A stretch of 64,000 nucleotides of DNA from the NCBI RefSeq assembly GCF_001513975.1, contig NZ_KQ947991.1:193732-257731 (forward strand), written 5' to 3'. The notes under the pieces are model-generated. The model was not told where the DNA came from. It made no database searches and saw only the letters and a program-made list of their open reading frames with translations. Source of the stretch: Streptomyces curacoi. GTDB lineage: Bacteria; Actinomycetota; Actinomycetes; Streptomycetales; Streptomycetaceae. This document shows positions 1 to 9,148 of this stretch, piece after piece (position 1 is the first letter of the stretch; every line of letters begins with the position of its first letter). A program made the position numbers and the translations under genes.

Positions 1-515
1 AGGGCGACGCCGGGAGTGCGGGTGCGGTGGTGGGGGGCGACGAGGGTGCCGTCGCGCAGGCCCTCGACGACCGCGTCGCGGATGGCGGCGGTGTGGCGGG
101 GGTCCCGGCCGCTCGCGCTGGTGGTGAGGACCGCGACCGTGACGCCCTCGCTGTGGCCGGTGGCCGGGGTCCAGGCGGTGGCGGCGTCGGCGTCGTCGGA
201 GCGCACGCACCAGACGCGGTTTCGCTCCGCTTCGGCGGAGGCTCGGGTGTTGGCTTCCTTGTCGCCGGTGGCGATGAGGGCGTACCAGGCGTCGGCCAGG
301 TCGCCCTCCTCGTAGGGGCGCTTCTGCCAGGTGAGCTCCCCCGCGTCCGCCATCGCCTCGACCGAGGGGGTCGCCTCGGGGGACACGAGGAGGATGTCCG
401 CGCCTGCTGCGATCAGTGCCGGGAGGCGGCGCTGGGCGACCTGGCCGCCGCCGAGGACGACCACTTTGCGGCCGGTGAGGCGGAGGCCTACGGGGTAGGC
501 GGGGTTTTCGGCCAT
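1..515 (-). CDS. Precorrin-2 dehydrogenase / siroheme synthase N-terminal domain, truncated by window edge
   Basis: The visible 171 residues form the NAD-binding half of a CysG/CobA-type siroheme synthase, which oxidises precorrin-2 to sirohydrochlorin. A Rossmann start (GRKVVVLGGGQVAQRRL, about residues 15-31) is followed by the typical LIATGDKEAN and VTVAVLTTSASGRDP stretches. The gene runs off the left edge, so the expected C-terminal uroporphyrinogen-III C-methyltransferase domain cannot be seen; the protein may be the bifunctional form or the single-domain form. The ATG at 515 gives the normal family N-terminus. It lies just downstream of, and on the same strand as, the bluB-cobT fusion and cobL, which supports a tetrapyrrole/cobalamin role. 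Confidence 0.88.
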   Translation of the reverse strand, partial: MAENPAYPVGLRLTGRKVVVLGGGQVAQRRLPALIAAGADILLVSPEATPSVEAMADAGELTWQKRPYEEGDLADAWYALIATGDKEANTRASAEAERNRVWCVRSDDADAATAWTPATGHSEGVTVAVLTTSASGRDPRHTAAIRDAVVEGLRDGTLVAPHHRTRTPGVA

Positions 516-711
516 GAGGGTGCGGCTCCTCTGTACGGCGGTGCAGTGGCCCTGACGTGCGGATTTTACGGGGCGGGCGGGGAGGGCGGCTCAGGTGTCC
601 GGTGGCTGAGCGTCGTTGCCGGGTGCACGGCTGTGGGTGGTTGTGCCCACCCTCCCCACTCTCGGGACGTCGGCAGGGCATCCGGTGCTGTCGTACCGAA
701 TGCCCCTGCGC

Positions 712-3700
712 CTACTTCTCGGTCACTCCCGCCGAATCGAACGTCGCCACCTCGTGCATCGCCCGCGCCGTGCTCTGCACCAGCGGCAGGGCCAGCAGCG
801 CGCCCGTGCCCTCGCCCAGCCTCAGGTCCAGGTCGACCAGGGGGCGCAGGCCCAGCTTGTTGAGGGCGGCCACGTGGCCGGGCTCGGCGCTGCGGTGGCC
901 CGCGATGCAGGCCGCCAGGACCTCGGGGGCGATCGCGCGGGCGACCAGGGCCGCCGCGCCGGCGCTGACGCCGTCCAGGATCACCGGTGTGCGCAGGGAC
1001 GCGCCGCCCAGCAGGAGGCCGACCAGCGCGGCGTGTTCGAAGCCGCCGATCGCCGCGAGGACACCGACGGGGTCGGCCGGGTCCGGCTGGTGGAGTTCGA
1101 TGGCGCGGCGGACGACCTCGGTCTTGCGGGCGAGGGTCTCGTCGTTGATTCCGGTGCCACGGCCCGTCACCTCGGCCGGGTCGGTGCCCGTGAAGACGGA
1201 GATCAGGGCCGCCGACGCGGTGGTGTTGGCGATGCCCATCTCGCCGGTCAGCAGGGCCTTGTTGCCGGCGGCCACCAGGTCACGGGCCGTCTCGATGCCC
1301 ACCTCGATGGCCTGCTTGGCCTCCTCGCGGGTCATCGCCGGGCCGGTCGTCATGTCCGAGGTGCCCGCGCGGACCTTGCGGGGCAGCAGACCGGGCGTGG
1401 CGGGCAGGTCGGCGGCCACGCCGACGTCCACCACGCACACCTCCGCGCCCACCTGGCCGGCGAAGGCGTTGCAGACCGCGCCGCCGCCGAGGAAGTTGGC
1501 GACCATCTGGGCCGTCACCTCCTGCGGCCAGGGGGTGACGCCCTGGGCATGCACGCCGTGGTCGCCGGCGAAGATCGCGACGGCCGCGGGCTCCGGGATC
1601 GGCGGCGGGCATTGCCGGGACAGACCGGACAGCTGCGCGGAGATGATCTCCAGCATGCCGAGCGCGCCGGCCGGCTTGGTCATGCGCTTCTGCCGTTCCC
1701 AGGCCTCACCGAGCGCCTTGGCGTCCAGCGGGCGGATCTGGGCGACGGTCTCGGCGAGCAGGTCGTGCGGCTCCTCGCCGGGCAGCGCGCGGCGGCCGTA
1801 CGTCTCCTCGTGCACGACCCACGACAGCGGGCGGCGCTTGGACCAGCCGGCCTGCATCAGCTCGGGCTCGTCCGGGAACTCGTCGACGTACCCGACGCAC
1901 AGGTAGGCGATGACCTCCAGGTGCTCGGGCAGGCCGAGGGCGCGGACCATCTCGCGCTCGTCGAAGAAGCTGACCCAGCCGACGCCGAGGCCCTCGGCGC
2001 GGGCGGCGAGCCAGAGGTTCTCCACCGCGAGCGCGGCGGAGTACGGCGCCATCTGGGGCTGCGTGTGGCGGCCGAGGGTGTGCCGGCCGCCGCGGGTCGG
2101 GTCGGCGGTGACGACGATGTTCACCGGGGTGTCGAGGATGGCCTCGATCTTCAGTTCCTTGAACTGCTTCGCCCGGCCCTTGGGGAGGGACTTGGCGTAC
2201 GCCTCGCGCTGACGCATGGCCAGCTCGTGCATGGTGCGCCGGGTGTCGGCCGAGCGGATGACGACGAAGTCCCAGGGCTGCGAGTGGCCCACGGAGGGCG
2301 CGGTGTGGGCGGCCTCCAGAACGCGGAGCAGCACCTCGTGCGGGATGGGGTCGCTGCGGAAGCCGTTGCGGATGTCCCGACGCTCACGCATGACCTTGAG
2401 GACGGCCTCGCGCTCGGCGTCGTCGTAGGCGGGCGCGGCGGGGCCCGTGGACTGTCGTGCTTCTTCCACCGGGGCCGTGCTCTCTTCTGCGGGAACTTCT
2501 TGGTCTTCTTGGTCTTCCTGGTCGGCGGCCCGGGTGTCCAGGTCCTCCGCGTGCTGTACGGCTTCGGGGTCGCCGTCACGAGGTGCTGGGACCGTGGCGA
2601 CGGCAGCCGGTGCCTCCGCTGCGGGGAGGACCGTCGGCTGCGGCGGGGTCGGGGCGAGATGCGGGGCGGCCGGCACCGAGCCCTCGACCGGGACGAACTG
2701 ACCCAGGGGCTGGCCGGGCGCGGCCTCCTGGGGGATGCGGGACGGGATGACGGCCGGGGCCTCGCCCTGGCCGGACTCCGCGGCCTCGACCGGCGGCTGC
2801 GCCACGTCTTCGGTGACCTGCGCGGACTGGGCTGCGGGCTGGAGTTGCGGGCCGGCGGGCTCGGCGACGAACGGCTCGGGCGCCTCGGGCATCCCGGTCG
2901 GCGCGACATCCGCCGGGGGGACATCCGCCGGGGCCGGCTGGGCGTCGGCGGAGTCCGGGGCGACGGCGTCGGGGGCGGGGGCGTCGGGGGCGGGGGCTGC
3001 GGCGAGCGGCTGAGGAGCCTCGGCCTGCTCGGCGGGCACCTCCGGGGTCTGCTCGGCGTCCGGGGTGTCCGCAAGAGGAGCGGCTCCCTCGGGGGCGGTC
3101 GCGGCCACGGCCTGCGCCTCGGCGTCGGCGTCCGTCGGGGCGCCGTCCGGCGTGGGGTGCGGCGCGGGCGCGCCGTTCGGGTCCGTGACGGCTTCGGGGG
3201 CCTGCACCGGCTGCGGGTCCTGCGCGGGCTGCGCGGCCGGGGCGGGCGGCTCGCTCTGCTGCTGGGCGGCCTGCTCCGCCTCCGCGGGCTGGGGGGCCTG
3301 TGCCGTGTCGGGTTCGGTCGGAACCGGGACGGCTTCCGGAGCCGGCTGGACGGCCGGGGCGACGCCCTCGGGTGCAGCCGGGGCGGCCTCGGCAGCGGGG
3401 ACGGCCTCGGGGGCCGGGGCAACCTCGGCGGCAGGAGCCGCTTCGGGAGCGGGCTCCTCGGAGACCTGAGCGGGGCCCGTGGGGGCGGCGGCGTCGGCCA
3501 CGTCGGTGACCTCGGCGGCCGGAGCACCAGGGGCCTGCACCGCATCGGGGGCGGGCGTCTCGGAGGCCTGTACGGCCTCAGGCGCGGGCGTCTCGGAAGC
3601 CTCCACGGCGTCAGCCGCGGGCGTCTCGGAGGCGTCCGCAACCGCAGGGGCCTCGGCAGCCTCCGGCGCGGCGACCTCGGGCACCTCCGGGGCGACCTCA

Positions 3701-4980
3701 GGCGCAGCTTCGGCGGAAACCGCAGGGGCCTCGACCACCGGCTCCCCGGCGACCGGCGCGCCCTCAGCGGCCACCGCGCCCTCCGAAGCCTGCTCGGCAC
3801 CAGTGGCCTGCCCGGCATCCGGGCCGGCCTCGCCCACCGGGACATCGCCGCCGTCAGCATCGACCGGAGCCGCCGCTTCCGCACCGGCCTCGGCCTCGGG
3901 CCCGGCCACAGCCGCCGGGTCGGCGCCGGGCCCCGCCGCAGGCACGGCCTCCACGGGCTCGCCCGCGGTCGGCTCGCCCGCGGCCACCGGCATCTGACCG
4001 GCGTCCTGGCCAGGCACCGTCTCGGCACCCGGAACCTGCGCGGCGTCCGGCGCCTCCCCGCCACTCGCGGCAGGCACCGCGTCCGCAGCCTGACCGGCCT
4101 CGGGGCCCGGCACCACGGCGTCGACCGGCGCGGCGTCACCCGCCGACGGCATCTGACCGTCGTACGCGCCCTCGTGCGGCACGTCCACTCCTGCCGCGGC
4201 ACCCTGCGGAGCGTCCGGAGCGACGGCCTGCGCTGCCTCCGGCGCACCCTGGGGCACGGCCGCAGCCGCCTGCGCTGCCTCCGGCGCGCCCTGCGGAGCA
4301 GCCCCCGAGGCCACGGCCTCCGTAGCCACGCGGGCCACCACGGCCTGCGCCGCGCCCACGGGCTCGCCGCCGGGCTGCCCGGTCGGGACAACCGTTTCGG
4401 CAGCCGGGGCCTCGGCGCTCACCGGCGCGGGGGCCGGCGCCTGAGCCGGTACGGCCTGGGCGGGGGCGGCAGCGGCCCAGGGAGTCGCGGGCTGGGGGGC
4501 CGGCGCCTCGCGGTGCTGCGGAACGTCCAGGTACTCGGGGCCGGCCGGAACCGGGCCGGGCTGGCGCACGGGTGCCCCTACGGCGCCGCGGTCGGCCAGG
4601 GAGCGGACCGGGCTGGCGGAGGCGTCGGGGATGGGTGGGCCGAGGTGCAGCGGGCGCCGCGGCGTGATCGGCGGGATCGGCGTCGAAGGCGCCGTCGGAG
4701 CCGGCGTGCGGACGGCACTGAGGTCGACCGAGCCGCTGTCGCGGCCGGAGATCTCGTGCGGGCCCGGCTCGTGCACGGCCTCGACGACCGGCTCCGGCGC
4801 GGGCGGGGCGACCTCGTTGCCCCAGGCGCCGTGGGAGCCGGGCAGCAGCAGGTCTTCGTCCTCGGCGGTGGTCTCGGAGAGGTAGGCGTACGCACCCTGC
4901 GCCGCGTGGGCGCCCGGCTGCTCCACCATGCCTGCGCTCTCCGGCAGCCCCTCGCCCGGGACCTGGCCGGTGTCGGTCAT
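712..4980 (-). CDS. cobT: BluB-CobT fusion with an ~850-residue disordered N-terminus (lower cobalamin ligand synthesis and activation)
   Basis: A 1422-residue protein in three parts. Residues 1 to about 850 are low-complexity Ala/Pro/Glu/Val sequence with imperfect repeats, including three 11-residue units of type SETPAPEAVQA near residues 447-480. About 850-1067 is a BluB flavin domain (RRDIRNGF, PSVGHSQPWDF), which turns reduced FMN into 5,6-dimethylbenzimidazole. About 1080-1422 is CobT, which phosphoribosylates that base using nicotinate mononucleotide; AGDHGVHAQGVTPWPQEVT and the catalytic-Glu loop LGEGTGALLALPL are intact. ATG 4980 was chosen because GAGGGG lies 6 bases upstream; the frame stays open further upstream, but without family sequence. 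CobT alone is normally about 350 residues, so the tail is a large addition. No signal peptide or membrane segment was seen. Confidence 0.93.
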   Translation of the reverse strand: MTDTGQVPGEGLPESAGMVEQPGAHAAQGAYAYLSETTAEDEDLLLPGSHGAWGNEVAPPAPEPVVEAVHEPGPHEISGRDSGSVDLSAVRTPAPTAPSTPIPPITPRRPLHLGPPIPDASASPVRSLADRGAVGAPVRQPGPVPAGPEYLDVPQHREAPAPQPATPWAAAAPAQAVPAQAPAPAPVSAEAPAAETVVPTGQPGGEPVGAAQAVVARVATEAVASGAAPQGAPEAAQAAAAVPQGAPEAAQAVAPDAPQGAAAGVDVPHEGAYDGQMPSAGDAAPVDAVVPGPEAGQAADAVPAASGGEAPDAAQVPGAETVPGQDAGQMPVAAGEPTAGEPVEAVPAAGPGADPAAVAGPEAEAGAEAAAPVDADGGDVPVGEAGPDAGQATGAEQASEGAVAAEGAPVAGEPVVEAPAVSAEAAPEVAPEVPEVAAPEAAEAPAVADASETPAADAVEASETPAPEAVQASETPAPDAVQAPGAPAAEVTDVADAAAPTGPAQVSEEPAPEAAPAAEVAPAPEAVPAAEAAPAAPEGVAPAVQPAPEAVPVPTEPDTAQAPQPAEAEQAAQQQSEPPAPAAQPAQDPQPVQAPEAVTDPNGAPAPHPTPDGAPTDADAEAQAVAATAPEGAAPLADTPDAEQTPEVPAEQAEAPQPLAAAPAPDAPAPDAVAPDSADAQPAPADVPPADVAPTGMPEAPEPFVAEPAGPQLQPAAQSAQVTEDVAQPPVEAAESGQGEAPAVIPSRIPQEAAPGQPLGQFVPVEGSVPAAPHLAPTPPQPTVLPAAEAPAAVATVPAPRDGDPEAVQHAEDLDTRAADQEDQEDQEVPAEESTAPVEEARQSTGPAAPAYDDAEREAVLKVMRERRDIRNGFRSDPIPHEVLLRVLEAAHTAPSVGHSQPWDFVVIRSADTRRTMHELAMRQREAYAKSLPKGRAKQFKELKIEAILDTPVNIVVTADPTRGGRHTLGRHTQPQMAPYSAALAVENLWLAARAEGLGVGWVSFFDEREMVRALGLPEHLEVIAYLCVGYVDEFPDEPELMQAGWSKRRPLSWVVHEETYGRRALPGEEPHDLLAETVAQIRPLDAKALGEAWERQKRMTKPAGALGMLEIISAQLSGLSRQCPPPIPEPAAVAIFAGDHGVHAQGVTPWPQEVTAQMVANFLGGGAVCNAFAGQVGAEVCVVDVGVAADLPATPGLLPRKVRAGTSDMTTGPAMTREEAKQAIEVGIETARDLVAAGNKALLTGEMGIANTTASAALISVFTGTDPAEVTGRGTGINDETLARKTEVVRRAIELHQPDPADPVGVLAAIGGFEHAALVGLLLGGASLRTPVILDGVSAGAAALVARAIAPEVLAACIAGHRSAEPGHVAALNKLGLRPLVDLDLRLGEGTGALLALPLVQSTARAMHEVATFDSAGVTEK

Positions 4981-5348
4981 GCCTACCCCTCGCCCATCGG
5001 TTAGTGCTTCTACGACCAGCTCACCGGGAACGGCGCACCGACCGCCCCCGCAGTGAAGAACGAGCGTGCGTGCCCAGCGGCACGAACGACCCGCCCAAAA
5101 AAGGCGACAAAGCCATTGAGTGGCATTGTCCTGGCCGTTCGACCGTCGCGACAGGTTGATCCGCGACAGGCCGCTGTGGACTGCGCCACGTTGCGCGTCC
5201 TCCGGTTCTGCCGTACCACACCCACCCCAAACGGGGCGTGTTTTTCCGGACATTGACCGACGAAGTGCCGGGCGACCGAGTGCGGTACAACGATCGGCCA
5301 GCCTACCGCGCGCGGTACGACAACAGGATCACGGGGACGGGTGCGCGG
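4981..5348. other. Intergenic region between cobL and cobT
   Basis: 368 bases without a supported gene. On the minus strand it must hold the cobT promoter and leader. I looked for a cobalamin riboswitch (B12 box) and did not see one. The only structure noted is a short direct repeat, CGCGACAGG, twice between about 5146 and 5170. Confidence 0.5.
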
Positions 5349-6569
5349 TCACGCCGTGCGGTCGGGCAGTACCCCGCTGAGCAGGAACGCGACACTGCGC
5401 TCCTTCTCCGTCCAGGCCCGCGTGTCGAGTTCGACGGACTGCAGGAGCGCGCACTCCACGTCGTAACCGTGCTCGGTGAGGTCCCGTCCGACGAGTTCGG
5501 CGGCGTCGCGGGTCGCGGCGTGCGTGACGATGCGCTGGGGGCGCCGGTCGGCGACGGCGGAGACGACGGCCGCTCCCCCGCCGCCGACGCGCACGACGTC
5601 CGGTTCGGGGAGGTTCTCCAGGACGTGCGGGGCGGTGCCGTGCACGATCTGCAGCTGGACGCCGAAGGCGCGCGCGTTGGCCCCGGTGCGCTCGCAGGCC
5701 CGTGGGTCGCGGTCGACGGCGATGACGGCGGCGCCGGCCCGGGCGGCCTCGGTGGCGAAGGCGCCGCTGCCGCAGCCGATGTCCCACACCAGGTCGCCGA
5801 CGCGCGGGCCGAGCCGGGCGAGTTGTGCGGCGCGCAGCGGTTCCAGTTCGCCTTCGCCCATGAGACCGCCGTAGGACTCGGCGGGCAGGGTCCAGCCGCG
5901 CGGCGCGGCGGACGGGTCGCGGCCGGCGATCCAGCCGCCGCCGTCCGTGACGACCCCTGTTCCGGGGTGTCCGCCGATGACGATGACGACGTTCGGGTCG
6001 CGCCAGGTGTGGTCGGGTGCCCGCTCGGAGGTGACGACGGTGACCTGCTCGCGTTCCGTGCCCAGTTCCTCGCAGATGACGAAGGTGCGGTGGACGCCTT
6101 CGAGGAGCAGGCCGAGTTCGGCGGGCCCGGCACCGGGTGAGGTGAGGACGGCGACCTTCGTGTGAGCGCGGCACACATTCACCGCGCGTCGCAGGGTGCG
6201 CGGATGTGCGACGACCACTTGGGCGTCGTCCCAGGGCATGCCGGCCCGCGCGAAGGCCGTGGCGACCGAGGAGACGGCGGGGACGACCTCGACCTCCAGG
6301 CCGAACTCGGGCGCGCGCAGGGTCCGTACGACTCCGAAGAAGCCCGGGTCGCCGTCGGCGAGCACCACCGCGGTGCCCCGGTGGGCGGCGATCCGGCGGG
6401 CGGCGAGGGCGACGCTGCCGAGGCGGATGCGCTCGGCGGTGGGCGGCACCTCGGGGAGCGCCAGGTGGTGGGCGGCACCGGCCACCAGCGTGGCGGCGCC
6501 GAGGGCGGAGCGCGCCGCCACGGTCAGCGGCGAGCCGTCCCAGCCGATCACCGTGACGCGGTCGGCCAT
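5349..6569 (-). CDS. cobL: Precorrin-6Y C5,15-methyltransferase (decarboxylating), CbiE-CbiT fusion
   Basis: A 406-residue bifunctional CobL of the corrin ring pathway. It methylates C5 and C15 and decarboxylates the C12 acetate side chain of precorrin-6Y. Residues 1 to about 200 match the CbiE tetrapyrrole methylase (VLADGDPGFFGVVRTL). From about 205 the CbiT class I methyltransferase follows, with the SAM motif WDIGCGSGAF near residue 259. The start is ATG 6569 (MADRVTVIGWDG); the frame is open for 26 more codons without homology. It lies upstream of the bluB-cobT fusion on the same strand with a 368-base gap, so it is probably a separate transcript of the same pathway. Confidence 0.93.
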   Translation of the reverse strand: MADRVTVIGWDGSPLTVAARSALGAATLVAGAAHHLALPEVPPTAERIRLGSVALAARRIAAHRGTAVVLADGDPGFFGVVRTLRAPEFGLEVEVVPAVSSVATAFARAGMPWDDAQVVVAHPRTLRRAVNVCRAHTKVAVLTSPGAGPAELGLLLEGVHRTFVICEELGTEREQVTVVTSERAPDHTWRDPNVVIVIGGHPGTGVVTDGGGWIAGRDPSAAPRGWTLPAESYGGLMGEGELEPLRAAQLARLGPRVGDLVWDIGCGSGAFATEAARAGAAVIAVDRDPRACERTGANARAFGVQLQIVHGTAPHVLENLPEPDVVRVGGGGAAVVSAVADRRPQRIVTHAATRDAAELVGRDLTEHGYDVECALLQSVELDTRAWTEKERSVAFLLSGVLPDRTA

Positions 6570-6683
6570 CGTCGTCAGTCTCCAGGGGTTGTGCAGGTCG
6601 TCATGGGGCGGCCCCGAGGGGCAGGCTCCGTGAGGGTATCCGGTCACCGCGGCGGCGCGGCTGCTGCCCGGGGTCGTTTCCCG

Positions 6684-7316
6684 TCAGTTCCAGTCGTCGA
6701 ACGAGGTGAAGCCGCCGTCCGGCTGGTCGCCGACGCCTTCGAGGTCCTCGGGCAAGAGGCTCCAGACGATGAGGTCGGTGCGGACGTCGGTCCACTCGCC
6801 CCCGTCGGTTCTGGTGCGCGCTATCCAGGCGCCCCGCAGCACGCCCTCGCTGATACAGCCGATCTTCTGCGCCACCTGCTGGGAGGCGGTGTTGTCGGCG
6901 GCGGTGCGCAGCTCCAGCCGTTCGAACTTCTGGTCGTGGAAGAGCCACTGCGCGGTGGCGAGGGCCGCCTCGCAGGCGTAGCCCTCGCCGCGCGCCCAGG
7001 GCGCGATGACGTAGGAGATCTCGCTGGAGCGGACACGCCAGTTCGTGTTCTGCAGGTGCACGATGCCGACGAGGCGCTGGGTGAGGAACTCGGTGACGGC
7101 GAAGACGATGCCGCGCCCCTCGGTCCGTTCGGTGGGGGCGAGTTCGGTGATCCAGGCGCGGGCGTCGGCCTCGGTGTAGGGCTGCGGCACGGAGGTCCAG
7201 GCGGTGACGAGCTCGTCGTTCATCATCTCGGCGAACGCCTCGATGTCCGGTTCTTCGAAGGGACGCAGCACCAACCGCTCCGTGCTGATGGAGATGTTGG
7301 GGAAGGTGCTAGTCAT
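6684..7316 (-). CDS. GNAT-family N-acetyltransferase (RimJ/RimL-like)
   Basis: 210 residues with the RimJ/RimL layout: ISTERLVLRPFEEPDIEAF at the N-terminus, a central beta region ending in SYVIAPWARGEGYACEA that carries the acetyl-CoA binding loop, and a late ELRTAADNTASQQVAQKIG helix. Such enzymes acetylate alpha-amines of proteins or small molecules, and the substrate cannot be predicted here. The neighbours (cobL upstream, metQ downstream) give no functional link. The ATG at 7316 is the only start that fits the family N-terminus. Confidence 0.88.
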   Translation of the reverse strand: MTSTFPNISISTERLVLRPFEEPDIEAFAEMMNDELVTAWTSVPQPYTEADARAWITELAPTERTEGRGIVFAVTEFLTQRLVGIVHLQNTNWRVRSSEISYVIAPWARGEGYACEAALATAQWLFHDQKFERLELRTAADNTASQQVAQKIGCISEGVLRGAWIARTRTDGGEWTDVRTDLIVWSLLPEDLEGVGDQPDGGFTSFDDWN

Positions 7317-7405
7317 GCGCCGCTCCGTAACCTTCGGAAACCTTCAGGGCCTGCTGAACTGCCCAGCATGCAGCATGAAAGCACTGAACTGCACCACGGG
7401 GCCCT

Positions 7406-7440
7406 CCCCCACTGCCCTAAAGGCGTGGGGGTGCCCCCAC
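7406..7440. terminator. Competing hairpin arms (possible bidirectional terminator)
   Basis: Three arms lie in a row: CCCCCAC (7406-7412), GTGGGGG (7425-7431) and CCCCCAC (7434-7440). The middle arm can pair with either outer arm, so two mutually exclusive hairpins are possible. The element lies between metQ and the GNAT gene, both on the minus strand, and could end the metNIQ transcript. No T-run follows. Confidence 0.45.
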
Positions 7441-7508
7441 CTGGTGAAGGAGTGGACCCCGTGCGTGGCGATACGCGGTAAACGCACCGTCACACGGAGG
7501 TTGACCTC

Positions 7509-8342
7509 TCAGAACGCCGCGACGACGGCACCGTCGTACTTGTCCTCGATGAACTTCTTCACCTCGGGCGAGGTGAGCAGCTTCGCGAGCTTGCGCACAC
7601 GCGGGTCGTCCTCGTTGCCCTTCTTCACGGCGAGGAAGTTGCCGTACGGATTGTCCTTGGGCGACTCGGCGGCGATGGCGTTCTTCGCCGGGCTGAGGTC
7701 GGCCTCCAGCGCGTAGTTGCCGTTGATGACGGCGGCGTCGACGTCGCCGAGGGAGCGCGGCAGCTGGGCCGCCTCAAGCTCCTTGAACTGGAGGTTCTTG
7801 GGGTTGGCGGCGATGTCCTTGGGGGTCGCGTCGTAGCCGACGCCCGCCTTGAGCTTGATGACGCCGCCCGCCTCCAGCAGCTTCAGGGCGCGGGCCTCGT
7901 TGGTGGTGTCGTTCGGCAGGGCGACCGTGGCGCCCTTCTTGAGGTCCGAGAGCTTCTTGACGCCCTGGGAGTACACGCCGAGCGGCTCCAGGTGCACCGT
8001 GGCGTTCGGCACGGCGACGATGTCGGTGCCGTTCTTCTTGTTGAAGTCGTCCAGGTACGGCTGGTGCTGGAAGTAGTTGGCGTCGACCTCACCCTGCTGG
8101 ACGGCCGTGTTCGGCGTCACGTAGTCGGTGAACTCCTTGACCTCGAGTTCGAGGCCCGCCTTCTTCGCCAGCTTGTCCTTGACGTAGGCGAGGATCTCGC
8201 CCTGCGGGGTGGGCGTGGCGGCGACCTTCAGCGGGGCGCTCGCGTCGGAGCCGGAGTCCTGGTCCGAGCCGCAGGCGGTGAGCCCGAGGGTGAGGGCTCC
8301 GGCGGCGAGGACGGCAGTGGTGATCTTGGCGGTGTTACGCAC
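7509..8342 (-). CDS. metQ: Methionine ABC transporter substrate-binding lipoprotein MetQ
   Basis: 277 residues. A lipoprotein signal peptide ends in LTAC, so Cys24 should be lipid-modified and the protein held on the outer face of the membrane. The mature part is a NlpA/MetQ family binding protein (VKEFTDYVTPNTAVQQGEVDANYFQH; PNDTTNEARALKLLEAGGVI). It captures methionine and delivers it to MetI/MetN. It is the third gene of metN-metI-metQ, 71 bases after metI. The ligand is inferred from family and neighbours; close relatives can also bind methionine sulfoxide or D-methionine. Confidence 0.93.
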   Translation of the reverse strand: MRNTAKITTAVLAAGALTLGLTACGSDQDSGSDASAPLKVAATPTPQGEILAYVKDKLAKKAGLELEVKEFTDYVTPNTAVQQGEVDANYFQHQPYLDDFNKKNGTDIVAVPNATVHLEPLGVYSQGVKKLSDLKKGATVALPNDTTNEARALKLLEAGGVIKLKAGVGYDATPKDIAANPKNLQFKELEAAQLPRSLGDVDAAVINGNYALEADLSPAKNAIAAESPKDNPYGNFLAVKKGNEDDPRVRKLAKLLTSPEVKKFIEDKYDGAVVAAF

Positions 8343-8413
8343 GAAAAGTGCCTTTCCTTATGGGTGGTGCGACCCCGACATGGGTGTGCGGGGAGATCGG
8401 GGGAGCGAGAGAC

Positions 8414-9148
8414 CTAGACGGTCTTGCTCGTGGCGGTGGACGCCTTCAGCAGGCGCAGCTTCGGCGCCGCGCCCGTGTGGCCGCCGCGGCGGTGCAGGGA
8501 GCGGGCCGCGTAGTCGCCGGCGAACTGGATGAGGGAGATGACGACGGCGAGGATCGCGACGGTGAGCCACATCAGCTCGGTCTCGAAGCGCTGGTAGCCG
8601 TAGCGGATGGCGATGTCGCCGAGGCCGCCCGCGCCGACGGTGCCGGCCATGGCCGAGTAGCCGATGAGGGCGACGACCGTGGTCGTGGTGCTGGCGACGA
8701 GGGACGGCAGGGACTCGGGGACGAGCACCTTCCGTACGACCGTCCAGGTGTTGCCGCCCATCGACTGCACGGCCTCGACCAGCCCGCCGTCCACTTCGCG
8801 GACAGCCGTCTCAACCAGGCGCGCGAAGAAGGGGATCGCGCCGATGGCGAGCGGCACGATGGCGGCCTCACGGCCGATCGTCGTCCCGGTGACCCAGCGG
8901 GTGAAGCCCATCAGCGCGACCATCAGGATGATGAACGGCATCGAGCGGGCCACGTTCACGATCTGCCCGATGACCTTGTTGGCGAGGACGTTCTGGAGCA
9001 GGCCGCCCTTGTCGGTGAGGACGAGGAGGATGCCGAGCGGAAGGCCGCCGACGACGGCGATGAGGGTGGACCAGCCGACCATGTAGAGGGTGTCCCAACA
9101 CGCCTGCTCCAGCAGGGGCTGCATCGCAGACCAGTCAGTCCAGGTCAC
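8414..9148 (-). CDS. metI: Methionine ABC transporter permease MetI
   Basis: 244 residues with five to six hydrophobic segments and the BPD-transporter EAA-type loop (LVEAVQSMGGNTWTVVRKVLVPESLP, about residues 125-150) that docks on the ATPase. The GTG start at 9148 overlaps the metN stop by four bases (GTGA), indicating translational coupling. It forms the membrane channel for methionine with MetN and MetQ. Confidence 0.93.
   Translation of the reverse strand: MTWTDWSAMQPLLEQACWDTLYMVGWSTLIAVVGGLPLGILLVLTDKGGLLQNVLANKVIGQIVNVARSMPFIILMVALMGFTRWVTGTTIGREAAIVPLAIGAIPFFARLVETAVREVDGGLVEAVQSMGGNTWTVVRKVLVPESLPSLVASTTTTVVALIGYSAMAGTVGAGGLGDIAIRYGYQRFETELMWLTVAILAVVISLIQFAGDYAARSLHRRGGHTGAAPKLRLLKASTATSKTV

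Noticed and set aside
616..5004. Very long plus-strand open frame (1462 codons) opposite the cobT fusion
   Set aside because: It is Gly/Arg/Leu-rich antisense of the Ala/Pro/Glu repeats and enzyme domains on the minus strand; high GC gives long empty frames. No ribosome binding site or family match.
4981..5348. Cobalamin riboswitch before cobT
   Set aside because: I looked for the B12 box and the paired elements and saw none.
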